DNA of 64,000 nucleotides from Macropodus opercularis (GCA_030770545.1 JAUCMP010000053.1:1-64000), one strand, 5' to 3'; numbered from the stretch's first letter, positions 1 through 9,887 are shown. Numbers and translations are program-made. The notes: generated by a model not told the origin, from the sequence alone.

Positions 1-142
1 ATGCATGATGGGACAAGTCTGCTCCCCTTTGAGAGAAAACAACAAGACAGAGAGAGAACAGCGACTAACGTTCGCCAGCCTTTACTGAAAAGTACAACTG
101 GTGCAGACCGGCAGGCTCCGCAAAGCTGCCTTCTTCCCACTG

Positions 143-160
143 TCAGCACCGTCAGTGAGC
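143..160 (+). promoter_or_regulatory. U1 proximal sequence element (PSE) candidate
   Basis: TCAGCACCGTCAGTGAGC: the GCACCG core starts at -62 relative to U1. Vertebrate snRNA genes bind SNAPc at about this distance. The same core sits at -62 of U2. It is present before every U1 in the array except the copy at 56926. Confidence 0.65.
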
Positions 161-206
161 GTGGTTAGTCCCGGAGAGAGCTCCCTGAGTGCTAGCGGAG
201 CAAGTC

Positions 207-370
207 ATACTTACCTGGCAGGGGAGATACCATGATCAAGAAGGTGGTTCACCCAGGGCGAGGCTCAGCCATTGCACACCGGCTGTCTGACCCCTGCGAA
301 TTCCCCAAATGCGGGAATCTCGACTGCATAATTTGTGGTAGTGGGGGACTGCGTTCGCGCTCTCCCCTCG
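207..370 (+). ncRNA. RNU1: U1 small nuclear RNA gene
   Basis: The U1 snRNA pairs with 5' splice sites in the major spliceosome. The gene begins with ATACTTACCTG, the 5'-splice-site recognition end. It keeps the stem-loop II loop ATTGCAC (U1A site), the Sm site AATTTGTGG near nt 124, and the GTTCGC-capped 3' stem, for about 164 nt. The loop of stem-loop I (U1-70K site) reads GATCAAGAAG, with one difference from the human loop. This copy is my reference for the others. A proximal promoter element lies at -62 and a 3'-box-like motif lies just downstream. It is probably functional. Confidence 0.96.
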
Positions 371-373
371 TCA

Positions 374-389
374 GCTGTCAAAGACAAAA
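374..389 (+). terminator. U1 3' box candidate
   Basis: GCTGTCAAAGACAAAA starts a few bases after U1 and loosely fits the snRNA 3' box (GTTTN0-3AAARNNAGA) used by Integrator for 3'-end formation. It is conserved after all U1 copies. Confidence 0.45.
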
Positions 390-820
390 GCCTAGTCGTG
401 AGCCACTCTGATTGCACAGAGCCTATCGGGCGCATGGCTCCGGGCAAGGGGAGGGGCCTAGCAAGCGGCAATAGCTGGGCCTTCCGTGACGGCTGTGGCT
501 GGGAAGACGAGGGACCTCTGCTTCGCTTTGAGGCCCGGGCCATCTTCGCTCCGGTTTCTCTTCATAACGCACAAGTCTTTCGCCTTTTACTAAAGATTTC
601 CGTGGAGAGGAACTCAAACGGGTTGAGTCAATTTTTGCTGGGCTTTGCCCCTCGGCAGAGCCGCCAGAGTTTTGTGAAAGTAACAGAGAAATACGCCGGC
701 GTCGAGAGACGACCCCTCCCAAGTCTTTCTCGTGGCCTCGCGTTTTGTGCACGCAGAGCTGCAGAGTGTCCTGCCTGTGTCACTTTATATGCGTGAGTGT
801 GTTTGTGGTTCGATGCTTTG

Positions 821-834
821 AAACGCATGCGTTT
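821..834 (+). promoter_or_regulatory. Perfect 14-bp palindrome, candidate U2 distal element
   Basis: AAACGCATGCGTTT lies at -241 to -228 of U2, the usual position of the distal sequence element. It is not a classical octamer. The core is retained in type II units, where it is carried inside the 117-bp minisatellite and therefore duplicated. Confidence 0.4.
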
Positions 835-999
835 CACCCAGGTGTGGGTGTAACTTCATGTACGTGCGTCTGCACAGGCCCCGACGCTCAGCGGGCCTGC
901 AGCGCATCGTCATGTGGGAGATCTGGGGGCGTGCAAGGAGAGCACGGCTGTGGGCGGTGCTAAGCAGACGGCGCTTTCTCGCTGCCAGTTCAACACACT

Positions 1000-1017
1000 G
1001 CACCGCGACCAGCGAGG
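1000..1017 (+). promoter_or_regulatory. U2 proximal sequence element (PSE) candidate
   Basis: GCACCGCGACCAGCGAGG begins at -62 of U2 and resembles the known vertebrate U2 PSE core (CACCGCGAC). It is kept in front of all U2 loci here, including those split by elements A, B and C. Confidence 0.7.
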
Positions 1018-1061
1018 GGCGCCCAAAAGAGGCGGCCTCTGGCATCACGAGCATGCAGGTC

Positions 1062-1249
1062 ATCGCTTCTCGGCCTTTTGGCTAAGATCAAGTGTAGTAT
1101 CTGTTCTTATCAGTTTAATATCTGATACGTCCCCTACCCGGGGACCATATATTAAATTGCTTTTTGGAGCAGGGAGGTGGAACAGGGGCTTGCTCCGTCC
1201 ACTCCACGCATCGACCTGGTATTGCAGCGCTTCTGGGAACGGTGCACCC
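1062..1249 (+). ncRNA. RNU2: U2 small nuclear RNA gene
   Basis: The U2 snRNA pairs with intron branch points. The sequence runs from ATCGCTTCTCGGCC to GGTGCACCC (188 nt). It contains the branch-point recognition stretch GTGTAGTATC (nt 32-41), stem-loop IIa, and stem-loops III and IV. The Sm region reads GCTTTTTGG, whereas human U2 has an A at the second position of that stretch. All full copies here share the C. It is used as the reference for the other copies. A proximal element lies at -62 (1000-1017). It is probably functional. Confidence 0.96.
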
Positions 1250-1257
1250 CCACACTC

Positions 1258-1273
1258 TGTGTTCAACGCCAAG
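1258..1273 (+). terminator. U2 3' box candidate
   Basis: TGTGTTCAACGCCAAG lies about 10 nt after the U2 3' end and loosely fits the 3' box. It is conserved except where the U2 at 56718 is truncated. Confidence 0.4.
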
Positions 1274-1351
1274 CCGTTGTCAAAGCGCTGCGCTCCGCTC
1301 TGTCGGGCTCACCTTCTGTCCAGCCTATGGGATTTCCTGTGGAAAAAGGCA

Positions 1352-1366
1352 GCAATGCATGATGGG
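1352..1366 (+). promoter_or_regulatory. U1 distal element candidate (ZNF143/Staf-like)
   Basis: GCAATGCATGATGGG lies about 200 bp before U1, where the distal sequence element of snRNA genes belongs. It resembles the reverse of the ZNF143/Staf consensus (CCCA..ATGC). It occurs in every complete U2-U1 spacer. Confidence 0.5.
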
Positions 1367-1560
1367 ACAAGTCTGCTCCCCTTTGAGAGAAAACAACAAG
1401 ACAGAGAGAGAACAGCGACTAACGTTCGCCAGCCTTTACTGAAAAGTACAACTGGTGCAGACCGGCAGGCTCCGCAAAGCTGCCTTCTTCCCACTGTCAG
1501 CACCGTCAGTGAGCGTGGTTAGTCCCGGAGAGAGCTCCCTGAGTGCTAGCGGAGCAAGTC

Positions 1561-1724
1561 ATACTTACCTGGCAGGGGAGATACCATGATCAAGAAGGTG
1601 GTTCACCCAGGGCGAGGCTCAGCCATTGCACACCGGCTGTCTGACCCCTGCGAATTCCCCAAATGCGGGAATCTCGACTGCATAATTTGTGGTAGTGGGG
1701 GACTGCGTTCGCGCTCTCCCCTCG
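1561..1724 (+). ncRNA. RNU1: U1 small nuclear RNA gene
   Basis: Identical to the copy at 207 over the RNA. Its spacer has private changes (for example GAGAAGAAC and CACTGTATATG), which mark this unit as the one later hit by retrotransposon A. Confidence 0.96.
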
Positions 1725-2415
1725 TCAGCTGTCAAAGACAAAAGCCTAGTCGTGAGCCACTCTGATTGCACAGAGCCTATCGGGCGCATGGCTCCGGGCA
1801 AGGGGAGGGGCCTAGCAAGCGGCAATAGCTGGGCCTTCCGTGACGGCTGTGGCTGGGAAGACGAGGGGCCTCTGCTTCGCTTTGAGGCCCGGGCCATCTT
1901 CGCTCCGGTTTCTCTTCATAACGCACAAGTCTTTCGCCTTTTACTAAAGATTTCCGTGGAGAAGAACTCAAACGGGTTGAGTCAATTTTTGCTGGGCTTT
2001 GCCCCTCGGCAGAGCCGCCAGAGTTTTGTGAAAGTAACAGAGAAATACGCCGGCGTCGAGAGACGACCCCTCCCAAGTCTTTCTCGTGGCCTCGCGTTTT
2101 GTGCACGCAGAGCTGCAGAGTGTCCTGCCTGTGTCACTGTATATGCGTGAGTGTGTTTGTGGTTCGATGCTTTGAAACGCATGCGTTTCACCCAGGTGTG
2201 GGTGTAACTTCATGTACGTGCGTCTGCACAGGCCCCGACGCTCAGCGGGCCTGCAGCGCATCGTCATGTGGGAGATCTGGGGGCGTGCAAGGAGAGCACG
2301 GCTGTGGGCGGTGCTAAGCAGACGGCGCTTTCTCGCTGCCAGTTCAACACACTGCACCGCGACCAGCGAGGGGCGCCCAAAAGAGGCGGCCTCTGGCATC
2401 ACGAGCATGCAGGTC

Positions 2416-2448
2416 ATCGCTTCTCGGCCTTTTGGCTAAGATCAAGTG
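2416..2448 (+). pseudogene. RNU2: U2 snRNA gene, 5' fragment interrupted by element A
   Basis: The first 33 nt of U2, ending at AAGATCAAGTG, followed directly by retrotransposon A. The U2 promoter upstream is intact. The bases TAGT of the branch-point recognition site (nt 34-37) are lost at the insertion. Confidence 0.95.
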
Positions 2449-2482
2449 GAGTAATTTTGGGGATTTGAGAGTTTTCTTTTCC

Positions 2483-3904
2483 ATGGCGGCTTCAAGTGAT
2501 GGAGGAACTTCGCCCAGGGTCGGTCTACGACACACTATTAGGTTTCAATGGAATGGTGAAGGACGGGAGGTCATGCCTAGAGATGTTTTTTGCCGGAAGG
2601 TGATCAAGGAGCAACTGAATTTAAAGGTAGAAGATGTTTTTTGTTTGCAGTGGAACATGCAGGTGAAGGCATATGATGTAACTTTAACCACAGCTGAAAT
2701 CCATCACGCTGTGTTGGCCAGCTGTTCCAAATTAGCTGATGAATGCCCTCTTTCTTTTTTTTCAACGATTAGTTTGGATAAACCTAACTTCAGAACCATC
2801 ACTGTTCATACGTTTAATCCTTACGTTTCGGACCAGGCTTTGAGTGACTTTTTGGGAAGGTTTTCTGAAGTTGTGTCAGCAGCAAAGTACATCAGGGACC
2901 CTTTGGGTTTTTGGACTGGTCGGAGACAGTTTCAGGTTCTGTTACGACAGGACAAGGAAGGTATTGGCGGTTGGAGACACCCTCCTGCTGTGTTCCAATT
3001 GGGAGCAGATAGAGGTTACCTTTTTTATTCGAGGCAGCCTCCTTTCTGCAGGCGTTGCAGGGCGCATGGACACGTGGAGGCCGGCTGTAACAGTGTGAGC
3101 TGCCGTTATTGTGAAAAGGAGGGACACGATGCGAGCACCTGCCCTTTTTACAGACTGTGTCATGGTTGCGGGGAGCCCGGACATTTGTATAGGGATTGCC
3201 CTGGACGGAGAAGGACTTTTGCGGAAGTGGCAAACCGAGCAGTCAGAGCGGAGGTGGCCGTTGCTGAAGATACTTATGGCCAGGCAATGGCGGGGCCTGC
3301 ACGAGCGGGAGACGGTCCTGCACTGAGTTCCATGGCTTTGGGGGGGGAGAGCATACAGGAGGGTGTTTTGGATGATGCTGAAGAGTCTGGATTGCAGGGC
3401 TGGGATGGTATCAACCAAGGGGCAAGTCGGGGCTCAGCTGTTTCGTTGGGAGTGAAGAGTGGTTTCCCTGTGAGTGAACAAGCTCTGGGGCCTAGGAAGG
3501 AGAAGATGCGCAGGGGTCGTCGAGCCGCTGCTGAAAGAGATGGAGAGGAGGTGGAGCAAGATGTTGGGGGGAGGTCGCTGAAGAAAACAAAGGGGTTGGA
3601 GGACCATCGAGTAAAAGGGGGGGGTGAAACGGGGGGCCTGGGACAAGAAGAGATGGACCAGGTCCTGCAGGCTCTACCAGCGGTGGAGGGAGAAGTAGCG
3701 TTGAGCCTTTCAGCTACATTGGGGCCTACAGACCTAGAGACCTTTGGCCTGGATGTCGCCTTTTCGTCCGATTCGCTGTCTCTCCCTACTGCGGAGGGAG
3801 TGGGGTGTGTGGGGCAAGAGCAGCAACCGGAGGGGACTCCTGGGGGGTTTTTCTCATGGGCGGAGCAGATGGAGGAGGGAGATAATTATGGGCACGGATG
3901 TTAA
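2483..3904 (+). CDS. Element A ORF1, nucleic-acid-binding (Gag-like) protein
   Basis: 473 residues from the ATG in CCATGGCGG, 35 bp into the element; the frame is also open upstream into U2. ORF1 proteins of this group bind element RNA. Three CCHC zinc knuckles (CX2CX4HX4C) lie at residues 189-202, 207-220 and 226-239. A basic, low-complexity region (about 330-400) and the conserved C-terminal stretch with FSWAEQM follow. It is undisrupted and very similar to the ORF1 of element C, although its own element lacks ORF2. A product could be made if U2-promoter transcripts are translated. Confidence 0.88.
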   Translation: MAASSDGGTSPRVGLRHTIRFQWNGEGREVMPRDVFCRKVIKEQLNLKVEDVFCLQWNMQVKAYDVTLTTAEIHHAVLASCSKLADECPLSFFSTISLDKPNFRTITVHTFNPYVSDQALSDFLGRFSEVVSAAKYIRDPLGFWTGRRQFQVLLRQDKEGIGGWRHPPAVFQLGADRGYLFYSRQPPFCRRCRAHGHVEAGCNSVSCRYCEKEGHDASTCPFYRLCHGCGEPGHLYRDCPGRRRTFAEVANRAVRAEVAVAEDTYGQAMAGPARAGDGPALSSMALGGESIQEGVLDDAEESGLQGWDGINQGASRGSAVSLGVKSGFPVSEQALGPRKEKMRRGRRAAAERDGEEVEQDVGGRSLKKTKGLEDHRVKGGGETGGLGQEEMDQVLQALPAVEGEVALSLSATLGPTDLETFGLDVAFSSDSLSLPTAEGVGCVGQEQQPEGTPGGFFSWAEQMEEGDNYGHGC

Positions 3905-4038
3905 TGATGCTGACAAAGATTTTGTGTGTTTCGACTGCAATATGGGGCTGTACGGGTGTAGATGGAGGTGGTTTTTTTGTTTGTTTTTAGGTTTTTTTTG
4001 GTTTGTTTTTGTTCTTGTTTGTTCTCATGGTGCAGTTT

Positions 4039-4177
4039 ATAAGAGTGGGTACTTTTAATGTCAGAGGTTTGCGAGATGATATAAAGCGAGCGGCTGTGTT
4101 TGAGTTCATAACGGGTCAGAAATGATCTGTGTGTTTTGTACAGGAAACTCATTTGCGGGATAGGCAGGATGTGGAGC
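4039..4177 (+). pseudogene. Element A ORF2, N-terminal remnant
   Basis: About 45 codons of the start of the apurinic-like endonuclease domain (it begins like element C at FIRVGTFNVRGLRD), with an in-frame TGA near 4123 where C has a sense codon. It ends at the deletion junction at 4177. No reverse transcriptase is left. Confidence 0.8.
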
Positions 4178-4345
4178 AATGTTTTTTGTGGACATAATGA
4201 TTGATACGGGTTACATCCCTGTGTATTTGTGCTTTATGTTCTTAAGGTTTTTTGATATGTCTGTTATTTTTGTTGTTTTGTTTTATTGTTGTTTGGTTTG
4301 GGTTTACATATTGTTCTGTGTTGTAAAAATAAAGTAAAATCTGTA

Positions 4346-4380
<35 letters not shown>

Positions 4381-4385
<5 letters not shown>

Positions 4386-4531
4386 TTCTTATCAGTTTAA
4401 TATCTGATACGTCCCCTACCCGGGGACCATATATTAAATTGCTTTTTGGAGCAGGGAGGTGGAACAGGGGCTTGCTCCGTCCACTCCACGCATCGACCTG
4501 GTATTGCAGCGCTTCTGGGAACGGTGCACCC
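4381..4531 (+). pseudogene. RNU2: U2 snRNA gene, 3' fragment after element A
   Basis: U2 nt 38-188, resuming at ATCTGTTCTT right after the poly(A) of element A. The first A may belong to the tail. It has no promoter of its own. Confidence 0.95.
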
Positions 4532-4842
4532 CCACACTCTGTGTTCAACGCCAAGCCGTTGTCAAAGCGCTGCGCTCCGCTCTGTCGGGCTCACCTTCTG
4601 TCCAGCCTATGGGATTTCCTGTGGAAAAAGGCAGCAATGCATGATGGGACAAGTCTGCTCCCCTTTGAGAGAAAACAACAAGACAGAGAGAGAACAGCGA
4701 CTAACGTTCGCCAGCCTTTACTGAAAAGTACAACTGGTGCAGACCGGCAGGCTCCGCAAAGCTGCCTTCTTCCCACTGTCAGCACCGTCAGTGAGCGTGG
4801 TTAGTCCCGGAGAGAGCTCCCTGAGTGCGAGCGGAGCAAGTC

Positions 4843-5006
4843 ATACTTACCTGGCAGGGGAGATACCATGATCAAGAAGGTGGTTCACCCAGGGTGAGGC
4901 TCAGCCATTGCACACCGGCTGTCTGACCCCTGCGAATTCCCCAAATGCGGGAATCTCGACTGCATAATTGGTGGTAGTGGGGGACTGCGTTCGCGCTCTC
5001 CCCTCG
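4843..5006 (+). ncRNA. RNU1: U1 snRNA gene, Sm-site variant
   Basis: It has a T-to-G change in the Sm site (AATTTGTGG becomes AATTGGTGG), plus GGGCGAGG changed to GGGTGAGG after stem-loop I. The other protein-binding loops are intact. The Sm change shortens the uridine run needed for Sm-ring assembly, so the RNA may be unstable. Confidence 0.93.
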
Positions 5007-5697
5007 TCAGCTGTCAAAGACAAAAGCCTAGTCGTGAGCCACTCTGATTGCACAGAGCCTATCGGGCGCATGGCTCCGGGCAAGGGGAGGGGCCTAGCAA
5101 GCGGCAATAGCTGGGCCTTCCGTGACGGCTGTGGCTGGGAAGACGAGGGGCCTCTGCTTCGCTTTGAGGCCCGGGCCATCTTCGCTCCGGTTTCTCTTCA
5201 TAACGCACAAGTCTTTCGCCTTTTACTAAAGATTTCCGTGGAGAGGAACTCAAACGGGTTGAGTCAATTTTTGCTGGGCTTTGCCCCTCGGCAGAGCCGC
5301 CAGAGTTTTGTGAAAGTAACAGAGAAATACGCCGGCGTCGAGAGACGACCCCTCCCAAGTCTTTCTCGTGGCCTCGCGTTTTGTGCACGCAGAGCTGCAG
5401 AGTGTCCTGCCTGTGTCACTTTATATGCGTGAGTGTGTTTGTGGTTCGATGCTTTGAAACGCATGCGTTTCACCCAGGTGTGGGTGTAACTTCATGTACG
5501 TGCGTCTGCACAGGCCCCGACGCTCAGCGGGCCTGCAGCGCATCGTCATGTGGGAGATCTGGGGGCGTGCAAGGAGAGCACGGCTGTGGGCGGTGCTAAG
5601 CAGACGGCGCTTTCTCGCTGCCAGTTCAACACACTGCACCGCGACCAGCGAGGGGCGCCCAAAAGAGGCGGCCTCTGGCATCACGAGCATGCAGGTC

Positions 5698-5885
5698 ATC
5701 GCTTCTCGGCCTTTTGGCTAAGATCAAGTGTAGTATCTGTTCTTATCAGTTTAATATCTGATACGTCCCCTACCCGGGGACCATATATTAAATTGCTTTT
5801 TGGAGCAGGGAGGTGGAACAGGGGCTTGCTCCGTCCACTCCACGCATCGACCTGGTATTGCAGCGCTTCTGGGAACGGTGCACCC
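5698..5885 (+). ncRNA. RNU2: U2 small nuclear RNA gene
   Basis: Matches the reference U2 at 1062. Confidence 0.96.
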
Positions 5886-6196
5886 CCACACTCTGTGTTC
5901 AACGCCAAGCCGTTGTCAAAGCGCTGCGCTCCGCTCTGTCGGGCTCACCTTCTGTCCAGCCTATGGGATTTCCTGTGGAAAAAGGCAGCAATGCATGATG
6001 GGACAAGTCTGCTCCCCTTTGAGAGAAAACAACAAGACAGAGAGAGAACAGCGACTAACGTTCGCCAGCCTTTACTGAAAAGTACAACTGGTGCAGACCG
6101 GCAGGCTCCGCAAAGCTGCCTTCTTCCCACTGTCAGCACCGTCAGTGAGCGTGGTTAGTCCCGGAGAGAGCTCCCTGAGTGCGAGCGGAGCAAGTC

Positions 6197-6360
6197 ATAC
6201 TTACCTGGCAGGGGAGATACCATGATCAAGAAGGTGGTTCACCCAGGGCGAGGCTCAGCCATTGCACACCGGCTGTCTGACCCCTGCGAATTCCCCAAAT
6301 GCGGGAATCTCGACTGCATAATTGGTGGTAGTGGGGGACTGCGTTCGCGCTCTCCCCTCG
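6197..6360 (+). ncRNA. RNU1: U1 snRNA gene, Sm-site variant
   Basis: Differs from the reference copy only by the AATTGGTGG Sm-site change. Confidence 0.93.
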
Positions 6361-7051
6361 TCAGCTGTCAAAGACAAAAGCCTAGTCGTGAGCCACTCTG
6401 ATTGCACAGAGCCTATCGGGCGCATGGCTCCGGGCAAGGGGAGGGGCCTAGCAAGCGGCAATAGCTGGGCCTTCCGTGACGGCTGTGGCTGGGAAGACGA
6501 GGGGCCTCTGCTTCGCTTTGAGGCCCGGGCCATCTTCGCTCCGGTTTCTCTTCATAACGCACAAGTCTTTCGCCTTTTACTAAAGATTTCCGTGGAGAGG
6601 AACTCAAACGGGTTGAGTCAATTTTTGCTGGGCTTTGCCCCTCGGCAGAGCCGCCAGAGTTTTGTGAAAGTAACAGAGAAATACGCCGGCGTCGAGAGAC
6701 GACCCCTCCCAAGTCTTTCTCGTGGCCTCGCGTTTTGTGCACGCAGAGCTGCAGAGTGTCCTGCCTGTGTCACTTTATATGCGTGAGTGTGTTTGTGGTT
6801 CGATGCTTTGAAACGCATGCGTTTCACCCAGGTGTGGGTGTAACTTCATGTACGTGCGTCTGCACAGGCCCCGACGCTCAGCGGGCCTGCAGCGCATCGT
6901 CATGTGGGAGATCTGGGGGCGTGCAAGGAGAGCACGGCTGTGGGCGGTGCTAAGCAGACGGCGCTTTCTCGCTGCCAGTTCAACACACTGCACCGCGACC
7001 AGCGAGGGGCGCCCAAAAGAGGCGGCCTCTGGCATCACGAGCATGCAGGTC

Positions 7052-7239
7052 ATCGCTTCTCGGCCTTTTGGCTAAGATCAAGTGTAGTATCTGTTCTTAT
7101 CAGTTTAATATCTGATACGTCCCCTACCCGGGGACCATATATTAAATTGCTTTTTGGAGCAGGGAGGTGGAACAGGGGCTTGCTCCGTCCACTCCACGCA
7201 TCGACCTGGTATTGCAGCGCTTCTGGGAACGGTGCACCC
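7052..7239 (+). ncRNA. RNU2: U2 small nuclear RNA gene
   Basis: Matches the reference U2 at 1062. Confidence 0.96.
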
Positions 7240-7550
7240 CCACACTCTGTGTTCAACGCCAAGCCGTTGTCAAAGCGCTGCGCTCCGCTCTGTCGGGCTC
7301 ACCTTCTGTCCAGCCTATGGGATTTCCTGTGGAAAAAGGCAGCAATGCATGATGGGACAAGTCTGCTCCCCTTTGAGAGAAAACAACAAGACAGAGAGAG
7401 AACAGCGACTAACGTTCGCCAGCCTTTACTGAAAAGTACAACTGGTGCAGACCGGCAGGCTCCGCAAAGCTGCCTTCTTCCCACTGTCAGCACCGTCAGT
7501 GAGCGTGGTTAGTCCCGGAGAGAGCTCCCTGAGTGCTAGCGGAGCAAGTC

Positions 7551-7714
7551 ATACTTACCTGGCAGGGGAGATACCATGATCAAGAAGGTGGTTCACCCAG
7601 GGCGAGGCTCAGCCATTGCACACCGGCTGTCTGACCCCTGCGAATTCCCCAAATGCGGGAATCTCGACTGCATAATTGGTGGTAGTGGGGGACTGCGTTC
7701 GCGCTCTCCCCTCG
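7551..7714 (+). ncRNA. RNU1: U1 snRNA gene, Sm-site variant
   Basis: Differs from the reference copy only by the AATTGGTGG Sm-site change. It is the third of four consecutive units with it. Confidence 0.93.
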
Positions 7715-8405
7715 TCAGCTGTCAAAGACAAAAGCCTAGTCGTGAGCCACTCTGATTGCACAGAGCCTATCGGGCGCATGGCTCCGGGCAAGGGGAGGGG
7801 CCTAGCAAGCGGCAATAGCTGGGCCTTCCGTGACGGCTGTGGCTGGGAAGACGAGGGGCCTCTGCTTCGCTTTGAGGCCCGGGCCATCTTCGCTCCGGTT
7901 TCTCTTCATAACGCACAAGTCTTTCGCCTTTTACTAAAGATTTCCGTGGAGAGGAACTCAAACGGGTTGAGTCAATTTTTGCTGGGCTTTGCCCCTCGGC
8001 AGAGCCGCCAGAGTTTTGTGAAAGTAACAGAGAAATACGCCGGCGTCGAGAGACGACCCCTCCCAAGTCTTTCTCGTGGCCTCGCGTTTTGTGCACGCAG
8101 AGCTGCAGAGTGTCCTGCCTGTGTCACTTTATATGCGTGAGTGTGTTTGTGGTTCGATGCTTTGAAACGCATGCGTTTCACCCAGGTGTGGGTGTAACTT
8201 CATGTACGTGCGTCTGCACAGGCCCCGACGCTCAGCGGGCCTGCAGCGCATCGTCATGTGGGAGATCTGGGGGCGTGCAAGGAGAGCACGGCTGTGGGCG
8301 GTGCTAAGCAGACGGCGCTTTCTCGCTGCCAGTTCAACACACTGCACCGCGACCAGCGAGGGGCGCCCAAAAGAGGCGGCCTCTGGCATCACGAGCATGC
8401 AGGTC

Positions 8406-8593
8406 ATCGCTTCTCGGCCTTTTGGCTAAGATCAAGTGTAGTATCTGTTCTTATCAGTTTAATATCTGATACGTCCCCTACCCGGGGACCATATATTAAA
8501 TTGCTTTTTGGAGCAGGGAGGTGGAACAGGGGCTTGCTCCGTCCACTCCACGCATCGACCTGGTATTGCAGCGCTTCTGGGAACGGTGCACCC
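8406..8593 (+). ncRNA. RNU2: U2 small nuclear RNA gene
   Basis: Matches the reference U2 at 1062. Confidence 0.96.
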
Positions 8594-8904
8594 CCACACT
8601 CTGTGTTCAACGCCAAGCCGTTGTCAAAGCGCTGCGCTCCGCTCTGTCGGGCTCACCTTCTGTCCAGCCTATGGGATTTCCTGTGGAAAAAGGCAGCAAT
8701 GCATGATGGGACAAGTCTGCTCCCCTTTGAGAGAAAACAACAAGACAGAGAGAGAACAGCGACTAACGTTCGCCAGCCTTTACTGAAAAGTACAACTGGT
8801 GCAGACCGGCAGGCTCCGCAAAGCTGCCTTCTTCCCACTGTCAGCACCGTCAGTGAGCGTGGTTAGTCCCGGAGAGAGCTCCCTGAGTGCGAGCGGAGCA
8901 AGTC

Positions 8905-9068
8905 ATACTTACCTGGCAGGGGAGATACCATGATCAAGAAGGTGGTTCACCCAGGGCGAGGCTCAGCCATTGCACACCGGCTGTCTGACCCCTGCGAATT
9001 CCCCAAATGCGGGAATCTCGACTGCATAATTGGTGGTAGTGGGGGACTGCGTTCGCGCTCTCCCCTCG
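8905..9068 (+). ncRNA. RNU1: U1 snRNA gene, Sm-site variant
   Basis: Differs from the reference copy only by the AATTGGTGG Sm-site change. This is the unit whose U2 carries retrotransposon B. Confidence 0.93.
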
Positions 9069-9759
9069 TCAGCTGTCAAAGACAAAAGCCTAGTCGTGAG
9101 CCACTCTGATTGCACAGAGCCTATCGGGCGCATGGCTCCGGGCAAGGGGAGGGGCCTAGCAAGCGGCAATAGCTGGGCCTTCCGTGACGGCTGTGGCTGG
9201 GAAGACGAGGGGCCTCTGCTTCGCTTTGAGGCCCGGGCCATCTTCGCTCCGGTTTCTCTTCATAACGCACAAGTCTTTCGCCTTTTACTAAAGATTTCCG
9301 TGGAGAGGAACTCAAACGGGTTGAGTCAATTTTTGCTGGGCTTTGCCCCTCGGCAGAGCCGCCAGAGTTTTGTGAAAGTAACAGAGAAATACGCCGGCGT
9401 CGAGAGACGACCCCTCCCAAGTCTTTCTCGTGGCCTCGCGTTTTGTGCACGCAGAGCTGCAGAGTGTCCTGCCTGTGTCACTTTATATGCGTGAGTGTGT
9501 TTGTGGTTCGATGCTTTGAAACGCATGCGTTTCACCCAGGTGTGGGTGTAACTTCATGTACGTGCGTCTGCACAGGCCCCGACGCTCAGCGGGCCTGCAG
9601 CGCATCGTCATGTGGGAGATCTGGGGGCGTGCAAGGAGAGCACGGCTGTGGGCGGTGCTAAGCAGACGGCGCTTTCTCGCTGCCAGTTCAACACACTGCA
9701 CCGCGACCAGCGAGGGGCGCCCAAAAGAGGCGGCCTCTGGCATCACGAGCATGCAGGTC

Positions 9760-9841
9760 ATCGCTTCTCGGCCTTTTGGCTAAGATCAAGTGTAGTATCT
9801 GTTCTTATCAGTTTAATATCTGATACGTCCCCTACCCGGGG
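9760..9841 (+). pseudogene. RNU2: U2 snRNA gene, 5' fragment interrupted by element B
   Basis: U2 nt 1 to about 82, ending at TACCCGGGG, then element B. Unlike the loci of elements A and C, it keeps the whole branch-point region. Nucleotides 38-82 are present again after the element, giving a target-site duplication of about 44-45 bp. Confidence 0.94.
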
Positions 9842-9887
9842 GGCAGAGGACTTACTTGGTGTTTGGAGAAGTGGAGTGGTCGTGAAG

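Larger units (their letters stand above)
2449..4380 (+). mobile_element. Element A: U2-specific Keno-like LINE, ORF2-deleted
   Basis: A non-LTR retrotransposon inserted after U2 nt 33 and ending in about 34 A residues before U2 nt 38. It keeps a complete 5' end, an intact ORF1 and the same 3' UTR as element C. Nearly all of ORF2 (about 3.2 kb relative to C) is missing: the sequence jumps at 4177 from GATGTGGAGC to AATGTTTTTTGTGG. Tx1-group elements that insert into U2 genes are known as Keno. The family name here is inferred from target and protein type, not from a database search. Confidence 0.88.

Noticed and set aside
265..1522. Recurrent ORFs of 60-200 codons on both strands in every array unit
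   Set aside because: They overlap U1, U2 and their spacers, repeat with the unit and share no coding signature. They break with each indel.
3901..4179. Antisense ORFs in element 3' regions
   Set aside because: Low-complexity reading of T-rich or A-rich UTR; no homologous frame in element B.
9612..9887. N-terminal extension of element B ORF1 through spacer and U2
   Set aside because: The frame is open by chance; the conserved protein starts at ATG 9888, as judged by elements A and C.
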